From PGYR01 sp041675005 (lineage in GTDB: Bacteria; Bacteroidota; Ignavibacteria; Kapaibacteriales; UBA2268), in the NCBI GenBank assembly GCA_041675005.1, contig JBAYUQ010000021.1:1-52900 (forward strand): a DNA stretch of 52,900 nt, read 5' to 3'. The notes below the pieces were generated by a model that searched no databases, had not been told where the DNA came from, and was given only the letters and a program-made list of their open reading frames with translations. A program made the translations under genes and the position numbers. Position 1 is the stretch's first letter; each line of letters opens with the position of its first letter. This document shows, one piece after another, positions 43,299 through 52,240 of the stretch.

Positions 43299-44411
43299 TC
43301 AAATTACAGGAAGATTAAGTATGTAATTAGTGCTTCTTCCACCTTCGCCCGAATCTGAGAGAACTCCCTTTTCTATCAAATCTTGGATATCTCTACGAGC
43401 TGTATCTCTATGTACTTTCGTCATCTTAGCCCATTTGGATGAATGTAGTTTACCAACGAAATCACCTAAGAGTTTATTAACAATTTCGGCTTGTCTCTCA
43501 TTGAATTGAGTATTCTTATGTAGCTCCCAGAACTTTGCTTTAAGCAATATTTTTGATAATGTTTCATCGGTTGCTTCTAGTGCTTCGGTCAGACGCTCAA
43601 AATACCACACAAGCCATTGGCTTATATCCATACTGCTCTTTTGAGTGGACTCCAGAATATTATAATATTCTTTTCGGTATTTCATAATCTGTGCCGACAT
43701 ACTATAGAATCTTTGTTTAGTTCGGTCGGCTCTAGCTAACTGAGTTTCTGCTATAGCTCGGGCTATTCTCCCATTGCCATCGTCAAATGGATGAATACTA
43801 ACGAACCATAAATGAGCAACTGCGGATTTAATCACTGGTTCCATATTTTCATCAGTGTTAAACCAGTTTAAAAACTTGTTCATTTCATTTTCTAAAAGAT
43901 GCGACTCAGGAGCGGTGTAGTGTACCTTCTCTCTACCCATTGGACCAGAAACAACTTGCATAGAACCATGCTCACCATCTCTCCAATCACCAACTGTGAT
44001 TTTGAACATACCGCTTCTACCAGTTGGGAAAAGTGAAGAATGCCAACCAAATAGTCGATCTTTGGTAAGATGTTCATCGTAGTTCTGAGTTGCGTCTAGC
44101 ATCATCTCAACTATGCCTTCTACATTTCGGCTTACTATATGCACCTCTGGTGAATCCATTCCTAACTTTTTAGCGACCGAAGATCTTACTTCAACTGGGT
44201 TCAAGACCTCACCTTCTATCTCACTAGTCTTGATTATATCATCAGTTATAGTATTGAGTACAGCCTCTTCTCTTAACTCAAAGCCAATACCTTCCATTCT
44301 ACCGATTAATCTGCCTAGCAAATCACGCCCTTTGCTCACATAAGGAAGCAAGGTTTCGTTATCCCATTTGAAGTTAGGCCAATCATTTCGTTGATGTATA
44401 TATTTTGTCAT
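43299..44411 (-). CDS. Fic family protein with DUF4172 domain
   Basis: Fic enzymes transfer AMP or a similar group from a nucleotide to target hydroxyls. The 370-residue protein has an N-terminal DUF4172-type part (YIHQRNDWPNFKW) and an inhibitory helix motif TSEIEG (62-67), which normally blocks the active site until relieved. It then has the complete catalytic motif HPFDDGNGR (207-215) and a C-terminal winged-helix region (about 300-360, MTKVHRDTARRDIQDLIEKG) able to bind DNA. Its own promoter carries four copies of an 8-bp motif, so autoregulation is plausible. Some Fic proteins act as toxins; no separate antitoxin gene is needed when the helix is internal, as here. Confidence 0.9.
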   Translation of the reverse strand: MTKYIHQRNDWPNFKWDNETLLPYVSKGRDLLGRLIGRMEGIGFELREEAVLNTITDDIIKTSEIEGEVLNPVEVRSSVAKKLGMDSPEVHIVSRNVEGIVEMMLDATQNYDEHLTKDRLFGWHSSLFPTGRSGMFKITVGDWRDGEHGSMQVVSGPMGREKVHYTAPESHLLENEMNKFLNWFNTDENMEPVIKSAVAHLWFVSIHPFDDGNGRIARAIAETQLARADRTKQRFYSMSAQIMKYRKEYYNILESTQKSSMDISQWLVWYFERLTEALEATDETLSKILLKAKFWELHKNTQFNERQAEIVNKLLGDFVGKLHSSKWAKMTKVHRDTARRDIQDLIEKGVLSDSGEGGRSTNYILNLPVI

Positions 44412-44418
44412 TTTCTAA

Positions 44419-44492
44419 TTGCCGTATATTATACTGCAAATATAATGATTATTTGCCGTAAAGCAAATTAATTGCCGTATTATTTACGGCGA
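44419..44492 (-). promoter_or_regulatory. Fic promoter with repeated TTGCCGTA operator motif
   Basis: On the minus strand TTTG (44467-44464), a 19-nt gap and TATATTTG (44444-44437) match the Bacteroidota promoter. TTGCCGTA occurs on the plus strand at 44419-44426, 44453-44460 and 44472-44479. An inverted near-copy at 44485-44492 makes the palindrome GCCGTA-TTATT-TACGGC. The copies sit after, inside and before the promoter. Confidence 0.65.
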
Positions 44493-44536
44493 ATGAGGGG
44501 CTTATTTGCGGGAGGGGGTAGTGAAACAAAAAATTA

Positions 44537-45358
44537 TCAGTCCTTGTTTTTTTTCTCAACTAATTCAATTTCTAAGTTGTCTATATTATTTATATTATAC
44601 TCTGGATTAGAAATCAAATATTTATAGAATGATTCTCCAAATTCATCAATCGATTTTAATAATTTAATTATTGATTCTTTTTGAATGATAATAATTGGAA
44701 CAGGTTCATGTTCAAATCTACTTAGATGAGTTTTTACACGTAAAATGCCACATTCAATATCATTAATTACTACACCTGAATTTTTATTTATATAAAGTGA
44801 GAAAAAAGGCGCATCAATTATTAATAGTGGAATCCCAATTGAATGAAGGTTTTCTTCTTTGTGATCTGTCTCATTCTCGTTTTCATTTTCCTGATAATAA
44901 TTATAAGATTTAATAATTGTATTTATTGCTTTGTAGATAGTTTCATCACTTGTTGTGAAACCTTGTATTAATTTAAACCCATATCCTGTTTTCTCGGGTA
45001 GAGATATAGTTTTAGGACTACCTGACAACATAACCCTGCTCATTATATCATCTATTCCATAAATTTCCCCCAATGAAAAATTGTCTAATGTGGATGAATT
45101 TTTAGTCAGGAGTAAGAAAGGTTTGGTTGATTTTTTACATTCAATAATTAAATTAAAATTAAAACCTAATTTGTTATCTTTACCCCAATATTTAGTAGCA
45201 AATAAATCTAGTTCTCTATAAATACTATTTTCAGTATCATGATAAATATGTGAATTTATTATGTTATAATCTGATTCGAATAATATTGATTCTGTTATTA
45301 ATTCTAGAGGGTATCCAGTTTTATTTATCCAATCTTCTAATTTACTTTTTATATCCAT
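44537..45358 (-). CDS. PD-(D/E)XK nuclease-like hypothetical protein
   Basis: The 273-residue cytoplasmic protein has an N-terminal restriction-endonuclease-like core: E23 in ITESILF, D51 in YRELDLFATKYW, and E73-C-K75 in FNLIIECKKS. These fit the E...D...ExK arrangement of Mrr/RecB-like nucleases. The C-terminal 180 residues have no recognised domain, with strand-rich IPLLIIDAPFFSLY and a charged linker around 160. I do not recognise the family. It lies 120 bp downstream of a protease gene on the same strand, which hints at a two-component defence or stress system. Confidence 0.6.
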   Translation of the reverse strand: MDIKSKLEDWINKTGYPLELITESILFESDYNIINSHIYHDTENSIYRELDLFATKYWGKDNKLGFNFNLIIECKKSTKPFLLLTKNSSTLDNFSLGEIYGIDDIMSRVMLSGSPKTISLPEKTGYGFKLIQGFTTSDETIYKAINTIIKSYNYYQENENENETDHKEENLHSIGIPLLIIDAPFFSLYINKNSGVVINDIECGILRVKTHLSRFEHEPVPIIIIQKESIIKLLKSIDEFGESFYKYLISNPEYNINNIDNLEIELVEKKNKD

Positions 45359-45478
45359 ATTTCTGTTATTCTATTTTTTCTAATTCTATTTTACTTATGA
45401 AGTTTTGTAATAGCCAAAAAGTATTTAATGATTATTTGATTTTTAACTAATAATTATAGATATTGTTAAGAGTGTGAT

Positions 45479-46147
45479 TTATTCCACGCCAATTGGATTA
45501 ATTTTTATTAACTCCAAAGCATAGTCAATATTGTTAGCTATTATTATACCCGTATTTGCTCTATATATTATAGGAGTTTGCTGGTTTTGTTGATATGTAG
45601 GTTCATCAACATATTTGTAACCTGAAATTATTGCCGCAACTTTAAATTCATTTGTATGTTGCATTTTAAAGACTACTGGTCCACCTGAAAATCCCGGATT
45701 ATTATAACCATCAAGTAAAAGATAGCTTCCAACTTGGTCACTAATTATTGCAGATAATGTGGCTTTTTTGACTAAGGGCATTGGGAAATTTCTATTGATT
45801 TTACTACCCCTTTCATCTTGAATCATATATGGGAAACCTAGAAAATATGTATCTTGTCCGTATGTTATTCCACCAGCATCAGGTACCAAAGGTAATCTTG
45901 CAAGAATTTGATTAACTGTAATTACTGAAACATCAGCATAATCGTGATGTCCCACTATATTTGCAGATAATGTTTCCCAATTACCATTGTAGTATAATTC
46001 AATTAGATTCCCGTTTTGAAATCCATCAATTACATGTTTAGCCGTTACTAAATATTGTTTGTTTTGCACATCAATTGCAAAGCAAGTTCCAGTGCCACCT
46101 CCATAGCGAAGATGAAAGACTCTTTGTATAACATTAGTTGTTATCAT
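45479..46147 (-). CDS. Cytoplasmic trypsin-like serine protease
   Basis: The 222-residue protein shows the chymotrypsin-fold triad: H38 in YLVTAKHVIDG, D72 in YADVSVITV and S154 in GFSGGPV. It starts directly at the first barrel strand (VIQRVFHLRYGGGTGTCFAID) and has no signal peptide or PDZ domain, so it is not a DegP-type envelope protease. Cytoplasmic trypsin-like proteins of this sort often sit in defence or signalling gene sets. The nuclease-like gene follows on the same strand. The target is unknown. Confidence 0.75.
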   Translation of the reverse strand: MITTNVIQRVFHLRYGGGTGTCFAIDVQNKQYLVTAKHVIDGFQNGNLIELYYNGNWETLSANIVGHHDYADVSVITVNQILARLPLVPDAGGITYGQDTYFLGFPYMIQDERGSKINRNFPMPLVKKATLSAIISDQVGSYLLLDGYNNPGFSGGPVVFKMQHTNEFKVAAIISGYKYVDEPTYQQNQQTPIIYRANTGIIIANNIDYALELIKINPIGVE

Positions 46148-46186
46148 GCAGTACCTTACTGTTAAGACTTTAATTCAAAAATTATT

Positions 46187-46303
46187 CTAAAACTTTAGCA
46201 CAATTGTGCTTGCAATGGAAGTTCCAACTTCAATAGTGTCTATATCGCCCGACTTGAATAGGCGATAAGCATTCTCGATACTTTCTTTATCTATATTCTT
46301 CAT
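46187..46303 (-). CDS. Possible small protein (38 aa)
   Basis: A short frame (MKNIDKESIENAYRLFKSG and so on) starts right behind the thiolase terminator. A -7-like TATATTTG lies at 46318-46311 on the minus strand, so a transcript could begin at or next to its ATG. There is no recognisable domain, and the lack of a -33 element and of homologues keeps this uncertain. Confidence 0.25.
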   Translation of the reverse strand: MKNIDKESIENAYRLFKSGDIDTIEVGTSIASTIVLKF

Positions 46304-46319
46304 ATTGATTCAAATATAC

Positions 46320-46346
46320 AAAAAAACCCCAACATATCTGCTGGGG
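46320..46346 (-). terminator. Terminator after thiolase gene
   Basis: On the minus strand CCCCA and TGGGG arms around a short loop, with partial inner pairing, are followed by seven Ts. This is the copy that resembles the hairpin inside the truncated sigma gene. Confidence 0.8.
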
Positions 46347-46379
46347 TTCGTAAAAATTAATTCGCTTTATATAATGAGA

Positions 46380-47552
46380 TTATAGAATCTCGATTATCAT
46401 TGCGTTAGCTTCGCCGCCACCAATACATAGAGTAGCTATGCCGTATTTGCCGCCTGTGCGTTTCAGTGCATAGATTAGAGTAGTCAATATACGTGCTCCA
46501 GATGCGCCGATTGGGTGACCCATAGCCACAGCTCCACCGTGTATGTTTACTTTCTCTCTGTCTATTCCTAACTCTTTGATAGAGTGCATAGGCACTACTG
46601 AGAATGCTTCGTTGATTTCGAATAAGTCGATATCGCCGATTTGCATATTCGCTTTTTTCAATACTTTTTGGATAGCAGAAGTCGGTGCAGTAGTGAACCA
46701 CTCAGGTGCTTGCGCGAGCGAGCAGTGAGCTATGATTCTAGCCAATGGCTTACGGCCAGCTGCTTTTGCAGTTTCTTCGTCTTGTACTACTATCGCACAC
46801 GCACCATCGTTCAGGTTAGAAGCGTTTGCAGCAGTTATAGTACCGTCTTTTGTGAATACTGGGCGTAGTTCTGGCACTTTTTCGAATCGAACTTTTCCTG
46901 GATCTTCATCTTTGTCTATTACTACGTCTCCCCTTCTATCAGATATAGTTATCGGGATTAGCTCTTCAGCGAAGTAGCCATTTTCTTGTGCTTCTAGCGC
47001 TTTTTTGTACGAGCTAATAGCGAATTCGTCTTGTGCTTCACGAGTGAAATCGTGATCACTTGCACACATCTCGCCAGCGTTCCCCATGTGGAATTTGTTG
47101 TAAACGTCCCATAGGCCGTCATTTACCATAGAGTCAACTAGATCCGTATTACCCATTTTGAAGCCATTTCTTGACCCCATTAGTAGGTGTGGTGAGTTCG
47201 ACATTGATTCTTGACCACCAGCGACTATAGTAGTAGCATCGCCAGCTTTTATAGCTTGGTCAGCCAACATAACAGCTTTCAGACCCGAGCCACATACTTT
47301 GTTGATAGTCATACATTCTACTGATACTGGTAATCCTGCGTATATAGCGGCTTGGCGTGCCGGAGCTTGTCCTACACCTGCCGTTAGTACGTTACCCATT
47401 ATTACTTCGTTAACATCTTCGACTTTTACACCAGCTCTAGTAATAGCTGCTTTGATAGCTTCTGCACCCAATTGTGGTGCTGTTAGAGGTGATAATCCAC
47501 CCAAAAATCCACCGATTGGAGTTCTCACTGCTGATAAAATTACTGTACTCAT
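46380..47552 (-). CDS. Acetyl-CoA C-acetyltransferase (thiolase)
   Basis: This enzyme condenses two acetyl-CoA to acetoacetyl-CoA, or cleaves it, in the cytoplasm. The 390-residue protein shows the nucleophile C87 in NKVCGSGLKAV, the NEAFSV motif, the His of GGAVAMGHPIGASGAR and the second Cys in TLCIGGGEANAM near the end. The start SAVRTPIGGFLGGLS is canonical. It stands alone on the minus strand, so whether it serves fatty acid breakdown, polyhydroxybutyrate or the mevalonate route is not shown. Confidence 0.94.
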   Translation of the reverse strand: MSTVILSAVRTPIGGFLGGLSPLTAPQLGAEAIKAAITRAGVKVEDVNEVIMGNVLTAGVGQAPARQAAIYAGLPVSVECMTINKVCGSGLKAVMLADQAIKAGDATTIVAGGQESMSNSPHLLMGSRNGFKMGNTDLVDSMVNDGLWDVYNKFHMGNAGEMCASDHDFTREAQDEFAISSYKKALEAQENGYFAEELIPITISDRRGDVVIDKDEDPGKVRFEKVPELRPVFTKDGTITAANASNLNDGACAIVVQDEETAKAAGRKPLARIIAHCSLAQAPEWFTTAPTSAIQKVLKKANMQIGDIDLFEINEAFSVVPMHSIKELGIDREKVNIHGGAVAMGHPIGASGARILTTLIYALKRTGGKYGIATLCIGGGEANAMIIEIL

Positions 47553-47651
47553 TATTCAATCCTTTTTTAATAGTTCAAATTTTCATTAGTTTTATAATGT
47601 TTTAATGACATTATTATTTTTTCTTTTCACAAATTTAAGAAAATAAAATAG

Positions 47652-48302
47652 ATGAAGCTTATTTACGATGAATTTGGTCCTGCTTTGACCAATACTTATA
47701 TTATTATAGACGAATCAACTAACTATGCTGTTGTAATAGACGTACCTCCTAGTAGTTTGGAATTCATCAATCGTACACTGATAGAGCATGGAGCTGAGCT
47801 AAAAGAGATTTGGCTCACTCACTCGCATTGGGATCACACTGCTGATGCGCCCGATTTGCGTGATCAGCATAATGTACCGGTTTATCTACACGAGGATGAT
47901 GAGTATAGATTGCTCGACCCTAATGCTTATGTTGGTGGATTCCCACTACCTTTTGATATGCGAGGAATAAAGGCCGATAAGTATCTGAAAGAAGGTGATG
48001 AGCTGATAATCGGACATGCGAAGTTCCGAGTGTTAGAAACCCCCGGTCATACAGAGGGCGGTGTCATATTTGTTAATGATGAGAAGCAAACCGTGATAGT
48101 TGGCGATACTATATTCAAGCAAAGCATTGGTAGAACTGACCTTCCAGGTGGTGATTTCTCGGAATTGATGGATAGCATTAAAGAAAAAATCCTGACTTTG
48201 CCTGATGAGTATGCACTTTACCCAGGGCACGGCCCTCGTACAACAGTTGGAAGCGAAAGAAAAATGAACTCATTTATAAAGCAATATATAACGAATCAAT
48301 GA
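47652..48302 (+). CDS. MBL-fold metallohydrolase (glyoxalase II-like)
   Basis: A 216-residue cytoplasmic protein with the metal-binding motif THSHWDH (H57, H59, D61, H62), a later His in ETPGHTEGG, an Asp in VIVGDTIF and YPGHGPRTTVG near the end. This is the glyoxalase II/YcbL type. Such enzymes hydrolyse thioesters such as S-lactoylglutathione; the substrate here is unknown. Its last bases overlap the LptE gene by 4 bp, indicating translational coupling, though no functional link is evident. Confidence 0.88.
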   Translation: MKLIYDEFGPALTNTYIIIDESTNYAVVIDVPPSSLEFINRTLIEHGAELKEIWLTHSHWDHTADAPDLRDQHNVPVYLHEDDEYRLLDPNAYVGGFPLPFDMRGIKADKYLKEGDELIIGHAKFRVLETPGHTEGGVIFVNDEKQTVIVGDTIFKQSIGRTDLPGGDFSELMDSIKEKILTLPDEYALYPGHGPRTTVGSERKMNSFIKQYITNQ

Positions 48303-48787
48303 AAAAATATCTTTTATTAAGTATAATACTATTGCTCAGCGGTTGCTACTCATTCACTGGTGGGAATATACCTGCTCATTTGAAGTCAATATATATACAG
48401 CCAGTATTAGACCAATCGGGATATGGTAATCCCCTATTCCGTGACAAATTAGCACAATCGCTGATAGATGAGTTCAGAAGTGATAACTCGTTCAATATCA
48501 ACGAAACAGCTGGTGGCGATGCCAAGTTGGAAGTTAATATCGTCAATATTTCTGATGCACCAATCGCTGTTTCAAGCGGTGCGATAGAAACGGAGAGACG
48601 AGTAACAGTGCGATGCAAGGCGGTTTACTATGACAATGTAAAACGCAAAGAGATTTGGAATAAAGATTTCTCTGCTTATCAGAACTATGAATTGAACAAT
48701 GCATTGGCTAACAGGAATGAAGCAATAGACGTAATCCTAGAGCAAATAGCCAATGACGTGCTGCTAGCAGTAGTATCGGGGTGGTAG
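48299..48787 (+). CDS. lptE: LPS-assembly lipoprotein LptE
   Basis: The 162-residue lipoprotein (lipobox Cys16 in LLLSGCYSFTGG) has the Bacteroidota LptE pattern: IPAHLKSIYIQPVLDQSGYGNPLFRDKLAQSL spread over residues 25-55, the L-x-V-N-I-V-N strand and the terminal helix EAIDVILEQIANDVLLAVVSGW. LptE plugs the LptD barrel and helps insert lipopolysaccharide into the outer membrane. lptD is not in the window. Confidence 0.87.
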   Translation: MKKYLLLSIILLLSGCYSFTGGNIPAHLKSIYIQPVLDQSGYGNPLFRDKLAQSLIDEFRSDNSFNINETAGGDAKLEVNIVNISDAPIAVSSGAIETERRVTVRCKAVYYDNVKRKEIWNKDFSAYQNYELNNALANRNEAIDVILEQIANDVLLAVVSGW

Positions 48788-48799
48788 AGTTACACTTTC

Positions 48800-48843
48800 A
48801 ACTTATCACCATATTTGGATAAAAGTTCAAAAAGAGATAAGTT
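48800..48843 (+). terminator. Possible long-loop hairpin after lptE
   Basis: AACTTATC (48800-48807) pairs with GATAAGTT (48836-48843) over a 28-nt loop, followed by ATATTTTT. The loop is long for an intrinsic terminator. Confidence 0.3.
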
Positions 48844-48955
48844 ATATTTTTGAAGCAGAATTATAACGAAAATTGAAATATACTTGTTTCGTATTATTTA
48901 ATTTTTTCATAGATTTGCTGTTTATTTTAGTTACAAAAAGGTATTTAATTTCCGA

Positions 48956-50404
48956 ATGGAAAGTTTACTAATAGCTATTTACTTCGTCGCACTTACTATA
49001 CTCTTTGGATTCGGTATCCACGGAATCGTGCTACTACACTACTACCGAAAAACTCGTAAACAGGAAATGCCCGACCTAAAAGATCCCGCAGTTTGGCCTG
49101 TAGTTACCGTACAGCTACCTATGTTCAATGAACTATATGTGGTCGAGCGACTAATCAAATCCGTATGTGAGATTGATTATCCTCAAGACAAGCTGGAAAT
49201 TCAAGTACTTGACGATTCGATTGATGAGACTCAGGCATTAGCTAAAAAGCTATGTGATGAGTATCAGAAAAAAGGATTCGATATTACTTATATACACAGA
49301 GTAGATAGATCAGGTTACAAAGCAGGTGCTTTGAAAGAAGGACTTGTAATAGCGAAAGGAGAATTTGTAGCTATTTTCGATGCTGACTTTGTACCAAATA
49401 GCGACTTCCTAAAACGTACTGTACCTCACTTCCAAAATGAGAATGTAGGAATGGTACAAACAAGATGGGAACACCTAAACGGTGACCAATCATACTTAAC
49501 TAAAGCGCAAGCAATAGCACTAGACGGACACTTTGTTATAGAGCAACAAGTTCGTAACAAAGCTGGATTTTTCATCAACTTCAACGGTACGGCTGGTATA
49601 TGGAGAACTTCTTGCATAATAGATGCAGGTAACTGGCAAGCCGACACTCTAACTGAAGATTTTGATTTGAGCTACCGTGCTCAATTGAAAGGATGGAAGT
49701 TCATGTTCTTGAACGATGTAACTTCACCAGCAGAATTACCTGCCGATATCAACGCTCTTAAAACACAACAATTCCGTTGGACTAAAGGGGCAGTGGAAAC
49801 AGCAATGAAGCTTTTACCAATGGTTTGGAAAGCGAAAATACCTGCGAAAGTAAAATTAGAATGCTTTATTCACCTAACAAGTAATATAGTATTCCCATTC
49901 ATTATATTAGTGGCTATGCTCAATATACCAATAGTGATGATCAAAAACACAACTACTGGCTATGACAATATATACTCACTAATGTCTATATTCGTATTAG
50001 CATCTATATCCACTTTCTTATTCTATATGTACGGTCAAAAAGCCATACATCTTGATTGGAGAAAGAGAATCCTGCTTTTCCCGGTTTTCTTAGCTGGCTC
50101 TATGGGCTTGGCTGTGAACAACACAAAAGCAGTAATAGAAGCATTAATCGGCAAGAAATCTGAGTTCACTCGTACACCGAAAGATGGCGACAAAGCTCCG
50201 AGAACAGTAATCAAAAAGAAATACAGACAAAACAAAGTTACTTTATTAGTAGCTGTAGAATTGCTTTTAACGCTATACTTTATGGTTGGTATTGGCTACT
50301 CTGTTTATCACCTAGAAATAGCTGCTATTCCATTCCAAATTCTATTCCTACTTGGCTTCGGTACAGTTGGGTTTATGTCCCTCAGACACGCCTTTGGTAG
50401 GTAA
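48956..50404 (+). CDS. Family 2 glycosyltransferase, cellulose-synthase-like
   Basis: The 482-residue membrane enzyme has the processive GT2 motifs: DD (86-87) in VLDDSIDET, the metal site FDAD (141-144), TED (233-235) in LTEDFDLSYRAQLKG and QQFRW (271-275). It has one N-terminal helix and several C-terminal membrane helices. This layout fits cellulose-synthase-like or ceramide-glucosyltransferase-like enzymes that work at the inner membrane. The product could be an exopolysaccharide or a glycolipid. A TAGATTTG element at 48910-48917 may be its -7 box, but the -33 TTG lies slightly too far away (23 nt). A strong terminator follows. Confidence 0.88.
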   Translation: MESLLIAIYFVALTILFGFGIHGIVLLHYYRKTRKQEMPDLKDPAVWPVVTVQLPMFNELYVVERLIKSVCEIDYPQDKLEIQVLDDSIDETQALAKKLCDEYQKKGFDITYIHRVDRSGYKAGALKEGLVIAKGEFVAIFDADFVPNSDFLKRTVPHFQNENVGMVQTRWEHLNGDQSYLTKAQAIALDGHFVIEQQVRNKAGFFINFNGTAGIWRTSCIIDAGNWQADTLTEDFDLSYRAQLKGWKFMFLNDVTSPAELPADINALKTQQFRWTKGAVETAMKLLPMVWKAKIPAKVKLECFIHLTSNIVFPFIILVAMLNIPIVMIKNTTTGYDNIYSLMSIFVLASISTFLFYMYGQKAIHLDWRKRILLFPVFLAGSMGLAVNNTKAVIEALIGKKSEFTRTPKDGDKAPRTVIKKKYRQNKVTLLVAVELLLTLYFMVGIGYSVYHLEIAAIPFQILFLLGFGTVGFMSLRHAFGR

Positions 50405-50432
50405 AACAAGTATATAAAAGAATATATCTAAG

Positions 50433-50465
50433 AAAGCAGAATCAATTTGGTTCTGCTTTTTTTTT
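50433..50465 (+). terminator. Rho-independent terminator after glycosyltransferase
   Basis: AAAGCAGAA (50433-50441) and TTCTGCTTT (50451-50459) form a perfect 9-bp stem, followed by a long T-run. Confidence 0.9.
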
Positions 50466-50481
50466 GATATTAAGTTGAAGA

Positions 50482-50598
50482 ATATTATATTGTGATATTA
50501 TATTGTGATATTATATTGTGATATTATATTGTGATATTATATTGTGATATTATATTGTGATATTATATTGTGATATTATATTGTGATATTATATTGTA
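50482..50598. repeat. 13-bp tandem repeat, nine copies
   Basis: The unit ATATTATATTGTG is repeated head to tail nine times; eight copies are identical and the last ends in A instead of G. It occupies the whole space between a terminator and the next gene's start, ending 22 bp before the ATG at 50621. Each unit contains TATATTG and TTG, which resemble the -7 and -33 elements. The distance from TTG in one unit to TATATTG two units later is 19 nt, close to the consensus gap. Confidence 0.97.
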
Positions 50599-50620
50599 AA
50601 TGTATAAAAGAGGTGTCTTT

Positions 50621-52240
50621 ATGAAAAAAAATATTTTATTTTTGATTGTCTTCCTGTGTTTATCGATAGTGAGTAGCTACTCTCAAATAAGCAATATAAC
50701 ACCTTTTATATATGATGTAAAAGGTGTTAATGCTTATGAAGAAGTTGTGATAGCTTATGGGAATTTAGGTGTAGCGAACCTATCATTCGACAAAGGTAAT
50801 ACTTGGGATGACATACAAATTGATGGTGGTCAAAACATAGTCAATATGGTGCATAAAGAAAATTCATTGGTTGCATTTATGGAAGATGGAGATGTTAAAA
50901 CGTCAGTTGATAACGGTAAGACTTGGGATTTAGAAATTAATGTGAATGACAGCATTATCTTTATAGATTTATCAAGTGAGTTTTATGTTGTACGAACTCA
51001 GCATAACTTAATCGTACTTGACAATGATTTTAATATAAGTTCCCGAATCGGATTAGAATTTAGATCTAAGGTAAATTATAACTCTGAGAGTACATTAAAT
51101 AGTAATCCACCCCTTCAAGTTAATAATAATAAAATTTACACTTTCGTAGATAATCAAGTTCTCATTTATAATATGAGTTTAGACCTATTAGAACAAATTC
51201 CAATAGAAGATAGTAAATTTGGAATTTCAAGAATACTCTATGCAAATAATATGATTTATGTTGTATCAAACAGTGATTTATTAGAAATAGATGAGGAAAG
51301 AAATATAAGAGTATTCTTATCCTCTGGAAAAAATCCAGAATTATTTAGTGACTTAGATCCAAGTATATATTATCTTCATTCTTTCGACAACTATTTATAT
51401 AGTTTCAATGCCCTACAAAAAAACAAAAAATTTCCATTCTATAGTATTTATAAAATTGAAAACAACGTAAAAGCAGAATATATAGGTGAGGTCGATTGTA
51501 ATGTTGAAGATAGAACTGTGTCAACTAATGACATTGCTAAATATAAAGATGATTTCTATTTCGTTTCAAATAATAAGTTTGTAGTTAAATATAATAGTGA
51601 ATTAGACGAAAGTAAAAGAATATCAGACTATAAGAATTTCAATACTCTAGGTGGGCATTTACCAATAAGAATAGAAGATGATAAAGCATTACATAGGAAT
51701 GGGACTAACTACTACACGTTAGACCCTAATACAAGTCGAGTATCTAAAATTGATATGGATACTAATTTTGCATCCGTCAATATTCTATATGAGAATTATG
51801 ATACAAAGACTAATGAACTTCAGATACTTGGTTTTAACCAAATAAATAAGTCAGAGTTATTGCTTTTAACTTCAAGTGATTTTGGGAGTACATTTCAAAA
51901 AGAAATAATAATTAGTACTGAACTGCTAGACTATGTGCAAATCACAGGGTTTGAGAAATTTGATGATGGATATATGATAGCATCATATTTCAAAACTTTT
52001 GTGTCTCATAAGAATGAGCTAAAAGTGTTTGATTTAAATTTGAAGATGGTCTCAAACTCCAAAGATTCAGTAACAAGGAACTTGAAGACTGGGTTTTCAA
52101 ACAATACATATTATAGAATAAATCAGGATACAAGTTTTTTTAAGAAGACTTATGTACAGACATCCCCAGATGGAAAAGTTTGGGAAGATTTGGCTATCTA
52201 TTCCCATTCAAAGGCAGACACAGTGTGGCTTGATGAATAA
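50621..52240 (+). CDS. Secreted protein, N-terminal part (ended by in-frame TAA)
   Basis: The ATG at 50600 is possible, but the one at 50621 begins a clean signal peptide (MKKNILFLIVFLCLSIVSS, cut near YS-QI). The 539-residue part is strand-rich, with Asp-box-like GNTWDD and GKTWDLE and repeated propeller-like elements resembling the other secreted proteins of the window. It is stopped by TAA at 52238-52240, but the same frame remains open beyond this to the window edge and encodes what looks like the rest of the protein. The product as it stands would lack its C-terminal sorting domain. No family is recognised beyond BNR-like. Confidence 0.75.
   Translation: MKKNILFLIVFLCLSIVSSYSQISNITPFIYDVKGVNAYEEVVIAYGNLGVANLSFDKGNTWDDIQIDGGQNIVNMVHKENSLVAFMEDGDVKTSVDNGKTWDLEINVNDSIIFIDLSSEFYVVRTQHNLIVLDNDFNISSRIGLEFRSKVNYNSESTLNSNPPLQVNNNKIYTFVDNQVLIYNMSLDLLEQIPIEDSKFGISRILYANNMIYVVSNSDLLEIDEERNIRVFLSSGKNPELFSDLDPSIYYLHSFDNYLYSFNALQKNKKFPFYSIYKIENNVKAEYIGEVDCNVEDRTVSTNDIAKYKDDFYFVSNNKFVVKYNSELDESKRISDYKNFNTLGGHLPIRIEDDKALHRNGTNYYTLDPNTSRVSKIDMDTNFASVNILYENYDTKTNELQILGFNQINKSELLLLTSSDFGSTFQKEIIISTELLDYVQITGFEKFDDGYMIASYFKTFVSHKNELKVFDLNLKMVSNSKDSVTRNLKTGFSNNTYYRINQDTSFFKKTYVQTSPDGKVWEDLAIYSHSKADTVWLDE

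Noticed and set aside
50482..50598. Possible CRISPR array
   Set aside because: The 13-bp units are contiguous with no spacers, and there are no cas genes; it is a simple tandem repeat.
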